Positions 1 through 12,507 of a stretch of DNA of 64,000 bases are shown piece after piece; the first letter of the stretch is position 1, and every line of letters begins with the position of its first letter. Made by a program: the position numbers and the translations under genes. The stretch is from NCBI GenBank assembly GCA_030549495.1, contig JAUIRK010000278.1, positions 124,001 to 188,000 of the forward strand, written 5' to 3'. The notes under the pieces were generated by a model that was not told where the DNA came from, ran no database searches, and saw nothing but the letters and a program-made list of their open reading frames with translations. This DNA comes from Nectonema munidae. Lineage: Eukaryota > Nematomorpha > Nectonematoida > Nectonematidae.

Positions 1-217
1 ATATCAAGAGGCCAGTACATTTGATGATATATACAAATGGCAGCACTACAGATTTAGCAATTATAAGAATCTATCTATTCATCATTAGGCTCTACGAAAA
101 GGGTCTTGATCTTTAAATTTTTAAGGAATTTGAAATGAATTAGCAATCTATTTTTTGTTTTTAATGAGGCCCTTTAGTGCAATGTTACTTCTTAGTTTGG
201 GGATTGTTGAAAAAAAT

Positions 218-231
218 GTTGAGAACCACTG
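218..231 (-). mobile_element. hAT-type terminal motif, left arm
   Basis: Reads GTTGAGAACCACTG, the inverse of the common hAT terminus CAGTGGTTCTCAAC. The same motif sits at 22204-22217 in the right arm, so the element was present before the arms were duplicated. The opposite end is not evident. Confidence 0.5.
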
Positions 232-404
232 ACCAAAAGATCTATCATAATTTATTCTGAACATTTTGAGTTTGATCTTAGTTAGTCTTAAGATTTAAGT
301 AGTTCTGGTAGATTAAACAAGTGCTTGTAATTGAAAGGGTGTTTCAATATTAAAATGTTATATTTTTAATTACAAATTGGAGGTATACGATTTACTATTA
401 TATT

Positions 405-560
405 TATCTATACATTGAGTGCTTTCATCGAGAAGACACAATTGCACAGTTTGTATCAAACTATGAGGAAAGTAGGTTGATGAGAGTTCAAACCCAAGAC
501 CTTGAGTTATCGAAACACTGTATCTAAGCAACCGTACCCACGCTCTTTTGTAAAGAAGAG
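405..560 (-). repeat. tRNA-derived SINE, left-arm copy
   Basis: On the minus strand a tRNA-like head (GGTTGCTTAGATACA, then GGTCTTGGGTTTGAAC resembling a pol III B box) is followed by a conserved tail with CTCGATGAAAGCAC. The copy at 34090-34240 has the clearest A and B boxes. The mirror copy is at 21880-22020. Confidence 0.6.
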
Positions 561-764
561 CCTTTATATAAATATAAAGGATTTTCGCAAATTTGAAAAA
601 GGTGATTTCCTCTTGAAATAATTTAGTTTTTTTATCTTTATCAATAAAAATTTTTTTTGTCTATTTTTTTTTCATTTTATAGGTGTGGATGAAAGAAACA
701 AACGAAGTTGTGATTATGTTTGTGTAAGCACGTTTCAATTTTATCAACATTTTTGGAAACTTTA

Positions 765-3160
765 CCCTCAACCGTACACGCTACTCCAAAATGGAGTAAT
801 GCCTACTTGATCACTTAAAAAGTATAAGAATATCATTTTTAATTATAGTGAGAATTCATGAGCAATATACTACTGGCTTAGGCCTCTTATACTTTACTTT
901 ACATTTGAAACATCTGTTTTCATTTTCACATAATTTCTTCTTCACCATTCAACGTACACGCCACTCCATTTTGTAGTATAGCAGTTGCATACTTAAAATA
1001 GTGATAGCTTTTGATTTATGACATCTTGCTTTTCTTCACTGCACACTAGTTTATTTCAAACACATTTACCCCCTCGATCTTCTTTTGTATTTACAATTAT
1101 TTCTATTTTTTGATGATTTTACTGGTGTTTTATTATTCCTTGTGAATGGGAAAAAGTAAAAGAATTTCCTTTTTGTTGGCAAATGCCCTGTTATCTATAA
1201 TGGAAGAGAGCGACCTCAGTGAAGATGAAAATAATAAAGATGAAGAATCTGAAACAAGTTTTTTAAATTCTTTTTCAGTAGAAGAAAAGTTAGATGATGA
1301 AGAAAGTTTGAATGAAGGTGAAATGAACATCTTTGTGGAACAAAATGGTGATGAAAATAACTATAAAGAATATGTTGAAAGTGATTCAGAAGATGCAAGT
1401 GATGTTTCAGAAAATGAACATGAGGAAAGTAACGAGTATAACCCGGATCATGAAGATTTTTCGAACAATAATGTCTTTTGTGGTGATATAGTTTATTCTA
1501 AAGATGCACCTGTAGTTAGATCTTTCTCGAGGAATATTTTGAAGGAATTACCCCGACCCATTTTTCCCCGAACGATGAACTAAGTGCTTTTTTACTGTTT
1601 TATAATGATGACATGTTTTTGACGATTCAAAGATTACGAATCGAAAAGTAAAAGACACCTTGAAAGATTATCTTCATCAAAAGTCTAAAGCATCATACCC
1701 AACATTCATGAGACAATTTTCAATTGATGAATTGAAAGCATGTTATGCTATACTTATTAGAAGTGGTATGGACCGTGACAACATGTCTTTGCTTCAAGAT
1801 TTGTGGTCACCTCATGATAGTAAGCCTTTTATAGAGCAACCATCGGCTAACAAAGATTTAAATTTTTCCTCTAAATTAATATTATAGATTTAATAATTAT
1901 AGAAGTCAAGAAGAAAGAAAAAAGATAGATAAATTTGCGGCAATAAGAGAGATTTGGAGCATGTTTCAAAGAAATTTATTGCGATGTGTGGTAACAGAAA
2001 GTACTCTTACTGTGGACGAACAGCTTTATGGCTACAGAGGTCAAATTCCGGGAAGAACTTTCATTCCAAATAAGCCTAGGAAATATGGAATTAAAATTTT
2101 CTGGTGCTGCGAAGCGACAACAGGTTATGCTCTAACATCCAAAATTTATTGTGGCAAAAATGAAAATGGCTTGAGGAACAAAAATTTTTCCCAAGAAGTT
2201 GTTTTAGAGCTAACCAAGCCTTTCTCGAATACAGGTAGAGATATCGTTACTGATCGATATTTTACCTCTCATAATCTTGCAAAAGAACTTTTGAAACAAG
2301 ATCTTACCTTGTTAGGCACCATCAACAAATGTAGAAAAGAAGTGCCGTTACTCATGAAGTCAGCAAAGAAAAAGTCCGTATTTTCCACTTTTCCTTTATA
2401 TGATAATGACAACAAGATAACTTTATGCGAATACATCCCGAAAAAAAACAAAAATGTCATAATGCTTACTTCTTCGCATTTTACCATTGATATATCGTCT
2501 AGAAGTGATAGCCCTTTGTTATTTTGGATTATAATAAAGGCAAATGCGGAGTTGATTTGATGGACTAATTTAGCACGCGAAGAAAAACAAACCGATGGCC
2601 CATGCTTATCAACTACAATATGATCGATGTTTCATGGAGCAATTCTTACATTTTATTGAAAAAAAGTGGTTATAGAAAAACTAGGAAAGAGTTGGAGTTC
2701 TTTCAATTTAGCATTTCCTTTTTCTTCTTTGAGAATTAACAATCAATCTATCTCGGTATGCATAAAAGAAGCTGCGTTAAATGTTGGGTACTTCAAAGCA
2801 CCTGTCGATGGGAAAAAAGAAAACATGTTTTTCAAGACCTTGTAAGTATTGTAAGAAGAACTGCAGAAGTAGTTGCTTTTGCTGTGGAATTTCAATTTGT
2901 CCAGAACACCCGTATCAAGTAAAAGAAGAATTTTGCTTATTTTGTAAAAAAACATAGTTTATATATACTTATCTTAAATAAACTTGTTTAGTTCTTTTAA
3001 AATTAAAAATAAACTTTTTTAAAATACATGAAATTTATATATTACTATATATAAATTGATAGCAGTCACCGTTTGTCTGGTTTAAAGTATATGTCTCCTA
3101 TACCACAAAATGGAGTAGCGTGTACAAGTAAGGTGTTTTATTTTGCTGTACGGTTGAGGG
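765..3160 (+). mobile_element. piggyBac-family DNA transposon, left arm only
   Basis: The element has inverted ends CCCTCAACCGTACA at 765 and TGTACGGTTGAGGG at the right end. The sub-terminal motif GTACACGCTACTCCA recurs near both ends and once more near 953. Flanks are TTTA and CCAA rather than a clean TTAA pair. The matching part of the right arm does not have the element but carries about 250 bp of other sequence instead, so the junction has been altered since insertion. The internal reading frames give a decayed piggyBac transposase. Confidence 0.85.
1146..2957 (+). pseudogene. piggyBac transposase, decayed
   Basis: This would catalyse cut-and-paste transposition at TTAA. An acidic, Ser/Glu-rich N-terminus (1146-1583) is followed by a piece with SIDELKACYAILIRSG (1660-1887) and the RNase H-like core at 1961-2560. 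The first catalytic Asp lies in TVDEQLYGYRG, the second in DIVTDRYFTS, and the third (CGVDLMD) appears in a different frame near 2555. The C-terminal Cys-rich zinc-binding domain can be read at about 2820-2957 (CKYCKKNC, then CFCCG, then CPEHP). Several frame changes separate the pieces, so the gene looks dead. A related C-terminal fragment lies at 62773-63105. Confidence 0.85.
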
Positions 3161-3736
3161 CCAATATATACTTACCTGTGCTGTTATTAGGCTAAATACT
3201 TGCATGGTTCTTAGTTATCTCGTAACTGGGTGAGTTAGTTATTCGGTTTACTTAAAAAGATGTGTTGGTTGCTGCCTAAGTAGAATTGTTGAATGTTATT
3301 ATACATGGTATGTTTTGATTCTAGTAATGAAAAAATTAAGGTGCTAGGAAGAAAATTGATGAAAATGATGAAATAGCTTCTTTAATTATAATACATTGAA
3401 GACCAGTTTTGACTTATTCCCCAAATTAATTTTTTTCTCTCTTATTTCTAATTGGGAAAGGCTTGTTTAGCATTTTCATCTAAAAATAAATCATGCAGTT
3501 TTCACATGAAACATTGAATTTACTCTAAAAAGGTTACTTTCAGAGAGAAAATATCCTGATTTATGGTTTGGTCTGATGTAGTAACTTATATTATAAAGGA
3601 ATCCGTTATAAAGATTTACAAGGATTTCCTTATATCCACTGAAATCCATATCAAGTTAACCAGTAGGAAATATTGACTAACTATAATAAATCATTAAATA
3701 TGACTTTCACAAAGAAAATAAATCCATTTAGCTCTT
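3161..3736. other. Palindrome arm sequence, no gene seen
   Basis: Pairs with right-arm positions about 20920-21440. No coding region or recognisable element was seen on either strand. Confidence 0.6.
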
Positions 3737-4038
3737 TGTTGTGATAAAAGTGATACAAAATAAACTCTTTAACACCCTGAAATGTAGTTGGTATAAAAGT
3801 GTAAAAGAAAGAAGTGAAATGTCTTACTAACATCAAGAGTGAGAAAACAATCAACAACGAACAGGACAACAGGGTGAATAAACATATAGAAAATGAGTGC
3901 AATATATATTAACATGATTTGTATAATTGAAGTTAATGGCAAGGTTTTTACAATTAAGCTCGAGTGATAAAATAAGTGGAGAGGAGATTTGATAATGGAA
4001 AAGGTGAAGTGATGCTTGAAGGCTTAAATTATACTACA
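3737..4038 (-). repeat. LTR (3' LTR in element orientation)
   Basis: Direct repeat of 6152-6457. It is bounded outside by CTCTT and inside by the purine-rich tract. Confidence 0.88.
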
Positions 4039-6151
4039 CTCTTCCCTCCTGAGTAATCTTCCGAAGTGAATCTTTTTGGCGGGTTTTTGATTCTTGTTGA
4101 TCTTCTAGGCCTACTCATCAGTTCCGAATCCATTTCTTCATTACTTTGAACATCATCTTCAGTTGTTTGCAATTTGTTTACTTCTCTGTGTTGATCTTCT
4201 CCATTTGATGATTATTCATTTTAATTACTTTGATCACAACAAGTTTTAGGTGCTAAGTCTAGAAGTGAAACACTCGTTTCCCGACCATCACTCTTATGAA
4301 TGCGAGGGGAATTATGATTGGCTTCAATAAGCTCCACTTCTTCTACTGGGGACTCATATTTTGAAAATTTAACATGTTTTTTTAAATAAACCGGCCCAGG
4401 GCTTAGCAGCCAGTTGAACAATGCCTCGCCATTAGAGGTCCTACGACGGTGAATAAATAGACGCTCGTGTGGTGTTTCGTTAGTGGTGGTGCATAATAAC
4501 GACCGTTGAGAATGTAAAACCTGCTGTAGAACTTCTTCCCACTGAGATAAGGGTAAACCTTTATTTTTACATGCAAGAACTAAAGACCTCCAAATAACCC
4601 CGTTGAAGCGTTCACATTGAGAGTTGGATGTAGAATGATAGGGCATTGTATGAGAGTAACTATACCGTGATTTTTCAACCAATCTTCAAATTCTTTTGAA
4701 GTAAAATGGGTACCCATATCTGAATGAATAATTTGTGGTAAACCAAAAACGATGAAAATACTAAAAAGATGTTTCTTAGCGTTGTTTGTATCAGCGTATT
4801 TACATGGAAAGGCCCAAATGAACCTACTGTATTCATCAATAACAGTGAATAGGTCCCTCTTTTTGGATGTAGTGGGTAAGGGTCCTTTATAATCTATTGA
4901 TTAGCGTTGAAATGGCTCAAAAGGTTTATAAAAACGAGGCTTTACTTCTGAACAAATGGAACACAAGTTATTAATTTCTCTGACTTCTTGAAGTGAATAT
5001 GGCATGTTCTTAGTCTTAACGTAATGATACAACCGTGTAACGCCAGGATGACAAAGTTCCTGATGTAACTTCCTGAGTTTATTTACCCTGATAGAAGAAA
5101 CACGTGAAAATAGATCTGCAGCTACATTGTTTTTCCCCGGTCTATAGTTAATATCGTACCTAAACTGGGTCAATTCAAGTCTCCAACGGACAATTTTATC
5201 ATTTTTTATACTCTTATTGGCATTCATAAGAAATGAGACTGGCTTTTGATCAGTAATTATGGTAAAACGCCGTCCCATCAACAGATTTTCCATTTACGTA
5301 CTGAGTCCACTATTTCTAAGGCTTCCTTTTCTATAGAAGGATAACTTTTCTCATGGTTCTAGACTACACTCTGGAAAAGTTCTAGAGTGGTACGCTACCG
5401 GTCTTCCTTTTTGACTTAAAATAGCGAAAAGTGCTAAATCTGAAGCGTCAGTTTCAACTGTGAAATTGCCATCATTTTCAGATATGGAGTATAACGAAAA
5501 TTTAGATAAAGAAGTTTTCAAGGTTTCAAAAGATTTTTCTTGATTTTTACTTAATGGAAATTTAGAACAATTTAATAAAAAACGAATACTGTCAGAGTAA
5601 TGAGGTATAAATTTAGCATAATATGCGAATAAACCTAGAACACGTTCTAACTCTTTTTTACTATTTGGAACAGGTAATCGCATCAACGGCTCAATCCTTT
5701 TAGGGTCAGGCGAAATTGTACCATTCTTAATTTCATATCCCAACAAGTTAATTTTGTCAGTTGAGAAAACACATTTTTCTCGATTTAGCGTAAGGCCGTA
5801 TTTCTCAACAACCGACTTAAACTTTTTCAAATTGTCATCATGCTCTTGTTTCGTTTTACCGCACACTGTAATATCATCAAGATACCCTACGACTCCACGG
5901 CAATCGCTTTCATTAATTATAGTGTTTATAACACGTGAAAAAACAGCCACAGCATTAGTTAATCCTAACACAATTTCAATGATTCTAAAGGCCCACCAAA
6001 GTTAACTACTAAGCTTTTGTGTTTTACTTGGAAATCTTCACCAAGAATTACATCGCTTATCAAAGTTTTCATTATTAAAAGCTTAACACTTTATCTATCA
6101 TTTGATAACTAAACAGACGTAAATTTCATGTTCATGTTTAGGTGTTAAAAA

Positions 6152-6457
6152 TGTTGTGATAAAAGTGATACAAAATAAACTCTTTATTTAACACCCTGAA
6201 ATGTAGTTGGTATAAAAGTGCAAAAGAAAGAAGTGAAATGTCTTACTAACATCAGCAGTGAGAAAACAAGCAACAACGAACAGGACAACAGGGTGAATAA
6301 ACATATAGAAAATGAGTGTAATATATATTAACATGATTTGTGTAATTGAAGTTAATGGCAAGGTTTTTACAATTAAGCTCGAGTGATAAAATAAGTGGAG
6401 AGGAGATTTGATAATGGAAAAGGTGAAGTGATGCTTGAAGGCTTGAATTATACTACA
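6152..6457 (-). repeat. LTR (5' LTR in element orientation)
   Basis: Direct repeat of 3737-4038, followed by the CTCTT target duplication. Confidence 0.88.
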
Positions 6458-7664
6458 CTCTTGAATCTTAAAATCAAAATTGATTTTGTGCGTAACAAAA
6501 AAATAAAGATATCTCAATGAGGTCTTCTACTTTCTACTTCTCAATTTAGAGTTAACCTTTTGCAAAAAGGAGGAAACGTTTAAATTAAAACAAACAAGGA
6601 AATCTTTCCTATGTAAGTGTTAGATAAGTTAAAGACAATCAAAATAGTTAATGAGTCAAACTCTAGGATTTATATCTTTAAACATTGTCTTAAAGATCTT
6701 ACCGTTTGAGATATATCCTAAAGATTTATGATTACATCTTTATTATTTCAAATATGGGATATTCCAAAATACTGTGAAACAAACAATAATGAGTGCAAGC
6801 AAACTCAAAATAAATTTTCGGAAGAAGTGTGATATGTAAATGGTAGAAATACAAGTCTAAATATACTTTCATTCACATTCAAATTATCCAGGCACAAAAA
6901 CCAATATTTAAGTCAATTTATTCATAATTTGAAATTAGCCCAATGAATTTTTCCATTTTTAATCGATAATAAGCCAGGCTAACTTCTTACTTTCAGGTAT
7001 TTTTCTTTCTGAATTTATGTAATTTCTTGTTTAAATTTTGTTTAAGCAATGTCAGTTGGGTTGCAATACTCCAGAATGTACCATAGGATGTATTGGATGA
7101 GAGAATATAAAGCTTTTTTTTTAATTTTCATTGTATTCCTAACTTTTCAATGGAATAAAATACATTCTTTAATCTATTTTTTTGTATTTCAATTTTAAAA
7201 ATAAATTTTTTTATTTCCATTTTATTTACAAGTCAAACATATCTTGTGAGTTTCCTACAATTCCAAATTCGACATACTTTGTAACTATATTATTCTCATT
7301 TATTTTAACAATTATGTCATTATTTATCATAAGTTATTATAAAGTTGAAACTTAAAAATGTTTTGATCCATCAATGTCCAAAGTAACACACATGTTACTT
7401 ACTTTTTGAAGAGTTAAAATATTTATAATCTTTTGAAAGCGAAATCTTTATAATGGAGCAACCTGAACAATACTGCTATCTTTCGTATAGGTCCCAAATT
7501 AATTTCCTATGTCACGTATTCAATTTTCATTCTATAATTGGAAACATTCAACATTTCGTATTTTTCCAAACTGTTCTTCTATTCTACTTAACTTTTTCAT
7601 TTTTAAAAATTGGATTCTGTTGATAAAACATTTTTGTTCTCTTCAGGTGACGTTCTTATAAAAA
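6458..7664. other. Palindrome arm sequence, no gene seen
   Basis: Closely matches the reverse complement of about 19870-20890 in the right arm. There are no convincing reading frames. Similarity to the right arm stops just after the shared TTCAGGTGA near 7650. Confidence 0.7.
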
Positions 7665-7899
7665 TTTCTTTTATCTTTTTATTAAGATTAGTTTTAATTT
7701 ATAAAATATGAGCACTTGTTTTTATGGGTCAGTATAAAATGGACACCAAAATGGCCGACTAAAATGTACACCGCCGTTTTATAATTATATTTTTCGCCAT
7801 TTTTAAATGCACAAACAAAATGGTTGCTTGATAACACAATTTTTTGCAGTTAAAATCTTTTATTGATTTATTTCAAGGTATATTCTCATTTTAACCCTA

Positions 7900-8430
7900 T
7901 TAACTCAAAAAATTAGTCAAAAAATTGATTTATATTTGACAGCTCATCTCAAAAAGCAACTTTTTATCCAAATAAGTATATAAAGTTTTTTACACATGTA
8001 TACCCATTTTCAAATATGGTGAATTCAGTGGTGATATTCATTTTTTAGGAAAATCAATCAAACCTGTCAAAAAATTGATCTAAATGTGACAGCTCATCTC
8101 AAAAAAGATACTTTTTATAATAGAAAGTATAGGGAGGTTATGAAGTTTATCGTGTATGGCATTTTACACACATATACCCATTTTCAAGTAGGCTGTGTTT
8201 ACTGGTTATATTCCTATTTTTTTATAAAAATTAGTCAAACCTGACAAAATAATTTAAATATGACAGCTCATGTCAAAATTAAAACTTTTATTCTTATAAA
8301 AAGTTTTTATACATTTCAAGTATGTAGAATTTAATGGTGATGTTCATTTTTTTATGAAAATCATTCAAACCTGTCAAAAAAATCAATTAAACCTGTAAAT
8401 CAATGCCAAATATATTAATAAAAATAACTT
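7900..8430 (+). repeat. Tandem array, period roughly 150-170 bp
   Basis: About four degenerate units share TCAAACCTGTCAAAAAATTG, followed by GACAGCTCATCTCAAAA and ACACATATACCCATTTTCAA. Inverse relatives are arrayed at about 17100-17700. A single relative lies at 23830-23960. Confidence 0.75.
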
Positions 8431-8967
8431 CTACTTGCAGTATTTCACTGGTATTTATTTTCTTAATTTATTTAATAAACCAACTTTAGGTGTTTAATTG
8501 ACTCAAAATATTTCATTCTACAGTAACTTATGTAACTCGATAGGACCTCCATTTTTTTGGCTACAAATTCGTTATCGGCTCGTAGTCTCTACGTCATATT
8601 ATAATTTACAGTATGTAATTTTGCTATTCATTCCATGATGATCCTTTCTTGGTAGCTCTTTTTTCATTAGAAATTTATATTCTTCAATGTGTGTTTGAAA
8701 AATTTTTTATAATGATAAAATTAAATTTTTCCTCTCTCAAAGCATTCTGATTAAAGAATCTTCTTGATGATCTTAGACTTTTTTTTATCAGTATCGTGTA
8801 TTTTATTATCAGGCCTGAATATTTGTCAACCAATCTCATTTCAAAGGTTTTTTTCTGATGAATCATTCGTGATGTTCTTTGTTCAATTACAAAAAGTTGT
8901 CCACGTTCTTCATCTAAAAAATTATCTCTTTGACGCAAAAGGAAATAGATGGACAAATTCAATTTAA

Positions 8968-9097
8968 CCCATTTAAGACCAAGCAAAGCAGACGATATCT
9001 AAAAAAACGCAGACGATTTATATTCAAAGTCATTGAAAAAAGCAGACGAAGATGAAATTACTTATGTTCCAAAATAGGAACATTGGTCGTAAATGGG
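8968..9097 (+). mobile_element. MITE with TTAA target duplication, copy a
   Basis: Starts CCCATTTAAGACC and ends GGTCGTAAATGGG, flanked by TTAA at 8964-8967 and 9098-9101. GCAGACGA is repeated three times inside. TTAA target and CCC ends suggest mobilisation by a piggyBac-type transposase. Other copies: 31092-31220, 43730-43834, 44071-44208. Confidence 0.85.
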
Positions 9098-9699
9098 TTA
9101 AATTAAAAATATTTTGATAGTGACTAAATTTTCACATATTAGCATCTGTGCTATTTTTGATAAATCTGACCTATTCTAAATTTTCAGATTTCCTACCCAT
9201 CTTAGCTAAATGTTAATTGTAATCCTAGATGATAAACTATAGATTTAAATATTTTTCATTTGTAAAAGAGGAACTTCTTTTTCACAGTCAACATCTTTTT
9301 TGAAGCATCTAATATTATATAATTAAACCACTTCCTAGTTCATTAGAACATGGTAGATCTTCCATTTAGTCAAGATACATTTTTTTTTAATTATTTGTTT
9401 TGATCAAATGTTCTTTTTTCAATTAGTTTTCAACTTGGTTCTTTCTCTCATACAAATTTTCAAAAGATTTTATAATACGTTTTGTTTTTTTTAATAAATA
9501 TTTCATACTCAAGATGATTGTAGAAAGTATTATAAGCCAAAATATACAAAAAAAAGAGTATATTTTTACTATATATCTAATATGCAGCCGTTTTTTGAAA
9601 TTTTTTTATACAACTAATTTTCAGACATACATTACTAATTCAATTGCCACTTCTTTTTAAACCTTATTATCCAAAATCCAGTACAGAAATAAAATAAGC
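9098..9699. other. AT-rich stretch inside block B
   Basis: T-rich homopolymers on the plus strand; no gene or repeat boundary recognised. Confidence 0.4.
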
Positions 9700-10770
9700 A
9701 CAGTCGATTTAGTATAAAACAGATATTTTATTTTTTTTGAAAATATTTTTGAAGACAGTATCTAGAAGTAAACCGCAAATCTAATTGAAGCTTTCAGATA
9801 TTTTAAGACCATAAATGCCAAACCTGAGTGCAAAAATGAAACCAGCATCTTCCATTTGGCCTAAAAACAGATATTTTATTTAAATTTCAAAAATATTTCT
9901 GTAGACATTAGACGTTAATCGAACATTTGATTGACACTTTCAGACTTTTAAAACCTCTAAATGCAAAAAATGATTTCAGAAATAAAAATTATCATGGTCG
10001 AATTGGTATAAAAAGATATATTTCATGTAAAATTAGAGAGAATATTTTGGGATATAGTTTTCAGACATAAACAGCAAATTTGATTGACACTAGCAGTAAA
10101 ACTTCTAAATGTGAAAACTGTGTTCAGAAATGAAATCATCATGATCTATTTGCTATAAAAACATATATTTCATGTAAAATTTGAATGAATGTTTTTGGAG
10201 ACAATTTTTAGAAGTAAACCGCAAATTTAATTAACACTTATAGGTATTTTCACATCCTAAACCTAAAAGATGAGTCCAGAAAGGAAACCAGCATGGCCGA
10301 TTTAGTATAACACATATATTTCATTGTAAAATTTGAATGAATGTTTTTGAAGATACTTTTTAGAAGTAAACCGCAAATTTGATTAAAACTTATAGTATTT
10401 TCAGATCCTAAACGTAAAAAATGAGTAGAAATGAAACCAGCATCGCTGATTTAGTATAACACATATATTTTATGTAAAATGTGAAGGAATGTTTTTGGAA
10501 TTTTCAGAAGTAAACCGCAAATTTGATTAACACTTATATGTATTTTAAAATCCTAAATGTAAAAAATGAGTTCAGAAATGAAAACAACATGATCGATTTG
10601 GTATAAAACATATATTTATGTAAAATGTGATGGAATGTTTTTAGAGACAATTTTTAGAAGTAAACCGCAAATTTGATTAACACTTATAGGTAGTTTCAAA
10701 TCCTAAATGTAAAAAATGAGTCCAGAAATGAAAACAGCATGACCGATTTAGTATAAAAATATATATTTTA
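9700..10770 (+). repeat. Tandem array, period about 150 bp, about seven units
   Basis: Units share GATTTAGTATAAAACATATA, then TTTTTAGAAGTAAACCGCAA and AAAATGAGTCCAGAAATGAA. The AAACCGCAAATTTGATT block recurs near 9770, 9920, 10065, 10215, 10370, 10510 and 10660. Inverted, more diverged units occur at about 16030-16400. Confidence 0.8.
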
Positions 10771-11089
10771 TGTAAAATTGAAGGTATATTTTATTAGATA
10801 TATTTTTGATCAATCAAAATTTTGATTGACATTTTCTAAAAAGTAGCCATGATTATTGAAAAAATTAAATATATAAAGTGTTATGCGTTCCAAACTGTAT
10901 ATAATTATAAATTTTCAGGGTATTATATAATATAGATCCTAAGTTATAAGGTTAAGTACAGATAATGTCAAAATTTTGCTGAAAAATTTTAATTTTTGAT
11001 TTTGATTGACAGTTTTGGACATGAAGGGGTCATTCAACTACCATGAAAATGGTTTCAAAAGATGCAGCTAGCGATTTTAGGAAAAGTCA

Positions 11090-11139
11090 CGAAGCTTCAT
11101 TCCATAGGGGCCTAGGTTGCCCCATTGGATCCGTCAGTG
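11090..11139 (-). mobile_element. Truncated hAT-type MITE end, left arm
   Basis: On the minus strand this reads CACTGACGGATCCAATGGGG and onward, flanked by GTTCTGCG at 11140-11147, the same 8-bp target duplication as the full mirror copy at 19125-19603. The remainder has been replaced by block B. Confidence 0.65.
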
Positions 11140-11544
11140 GTTCTGCGTCTTTGCTTATTTTTATTTTTAAATATACAATATATTAAATATATTGTGTTTA
11201 AATTTTTACTGATTTAAAAGAAAAATTAAAAGTTATGTCCATATTAGGTGCTTGTCAAACCTTAGGAAGCATTAAAGTATTCAGAGATTTATTTGTCAAG
11301 ATATTAGGAGATTGGCAAAGCTCCAGAGGCATTAAAATATGCAGAAATTTCATTAATTGATGATCGTATTATATAATTATTTAATTTCAAAAAAGTTAAG
11401 GCCAAATTAATCTTACAGCATTTTTTAACCTAAGATTTTTATCGATAAATAATAATCAGATATTATGTGTTGCATTTGGAAAAAAATATTTGAAATGAAA
11501 ATCAATTAAATTTGGTTATAAATGGTGTCTTTGCAGTTCAGGAG

Positions 11545-12400
11545 ATATATTTAAACATTTTTTATCCATACCTTGGTAAGGAAAAGTAAAATAATTTTGA
11601 TCTTCTTGGTGTAAGAGTTATAAAACATTTGACATCTGTTATACATAAATATGGATGTACATTTTATGAAATATATTTCATCAATTTTTCCTCAAAAATA
11701 GAAATTCTAGAACTTTTAAGGGATAGAAATATAAAGGCAACAAGAGCAATTAGGGAAAATCTGAGTAAAAAATGTTCAATGAATTCAAGAAAAACAAGGT
11801 TTTCTTGATTGATTTGATTATATAAAGAGAATTTTTAAAGCAAAATGGAATTATAATGTTATACTCTGTGTCTGTTGCTACAAACTACAGTAGGGTTTTT
11901 CCAATCAGTAATATAATTCGCTACTCAATAAAACATAAAAAAGAAATTTCGTCGTAGTATAATACATAAAAATGAGGTGTTGATATGCTTGATAAGCAAG
12001 TTTCTTTATACAGAACAAGAATTACAAGAAAAAAAATCGTGGTTTCCTATTTTCACACAAAGGCTCGATATCATTGTAGGAAATTGCTAAAAACTCAACA
12101 ATTTTGTGACAAAAGACTAAATAACTTTATTGTAGACGAAAAGAATTTCTGTATCTCTTAATTCAAATGTTTCCTCCACCAATTGTAAAAAAAATATGAA
12201 CAGAAATCAAGGCGTTTGAAAGAAAGTCAAAGAAGGTTTTAAATATGATAAAGGAAATCATTTTGTTAGGTTAATACAAATTGAATGACACAGTTAGAAT
12301 TGTCAAAAAAAATCTGCAGGAGATGAGAGGTTCCTTATCCAGGAAACTTTATTATTTTTATAATTGAAAACTTAAATACAAAAAATGAATATTAAGCAAT
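11545..12400 (+). pseudogene. Decayed piggyBac transposase (PGBD-like), left-arm copy
   Basis: Frame-shifted pieces show the C-terminal half of a piggyBac transposase. YPYLGKEK-type and YFINFSSKIEILELLRDR segments (about 11560-11730) resemble the region around the second catalytic Asp, followed by RNIKATRAIRENL. GVDMLDKQVSLYRTRITRKK (about 11976-12035) matches the third catalytic Asp motif, and SWFPIFTQRLDIIVGNC follows in another frame. The usual Asp in the YFDNFFTS motif is replaced (YFINFSS). It is a different piggyBac family from 765-3160. The mirror copy is at 17890-18740. Confidence 0.65.
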
Positions 12401-12485
12401 TTTCAATAAATTTTAACATTTTATATATTCCTGATGCCGATCATCATCTCAAAAATAGAAGGCTTTTTTCAAGAGGCTATTTTTA

Positions 12486-12507
12486 GGAGGCTATTTTAGC
12501 CCCCTCC
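12486..12507. repeat. Palindromic junction motif, left loop boundary
   Basis: GGCTATTTTAGCC flanked by GGA and CCC-rich sequence. The inverse motif at 17763-17784 marks the other loop boundary, and a third copy lies at 15617-15629. Confidence 0.7.

Larger units (their letters stand above)
3737..6457 (-). mobile_element. Ty3/gypsy-type LTR retrotransposon fossil
   Basis: Two direct repeats of about 300 bp (3737-4038 and 6152-6457, 5' TG and 3' CA) flank a pol remnant read on the minus strand. The 5-bp target duplication CTCTT lies at 3732-3736 and 6458-6462. A purine-rich tract beside the LTR at 4039 fits the polypurine tract for minus-strand orientation. Recognisable parts are reverse transcriptase (about 5351-5971), RNase H and the integrase zinc-binding region (about 4901-5293), and integrase core/C-terminus (about 4221-4682). 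No gag is recognisable and the interior is shorter than in intact relatives. The copy is broken in several places. The two LTRs are very similar, and the right palindrome arm still has the empty site, so insertion was fairly recent and later than the duplication. Confidence 0.9.
7665..11090. repeat. Repeat-rich block B (no right-arm partner)
   Basis: This block interrupts the left arm between sequences that are close together on the right arm. It holds two tandem arrays (about 7900-8430 and 9700-10770), a TTAA-flanked MITE, and a distal part (10740-11090) whose inverse occurs at about 15680-16030. It is therefore a second copy of the repeat block in the loop (15630-17762). Its distal junction lies inside a MITE (11090-11139) that is shared by both arms. 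Confidence 0.7.
1..12507 (+). repeat. Left arm of the palindrome
   Basis: This arm contains, in order, a hAT-type end, a tRNA-like SINE, a piggyBac, arm-specific sequence, a Ty3-type element, more arm sequence, a repeat block without a right-arm partner (about 7665-11090), a truncated MITE and a decayed piggyBac transposase. It ends at a GGCTATTTTAGCC palindrome, where homology to the right arm stops. Confidence 0.88.

Noticed and set aside
1133-1398. Minus-strand reading frames rich in Ser/Phe and His
   Set aside because: Shadows of the acidic N-terminus of the piggyBac transposase on the plus strand.
5754-6005. Plus-strand open frame
   Set aside because: Lies antisense to the reverse transcriptase part of the Ty3-type element and has no family features.
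8684-8986. Overlapping 100- and 67-residue frames on both strands
   Set aside because: Within repeat block B, AT-rich, no domain or conservation clue.
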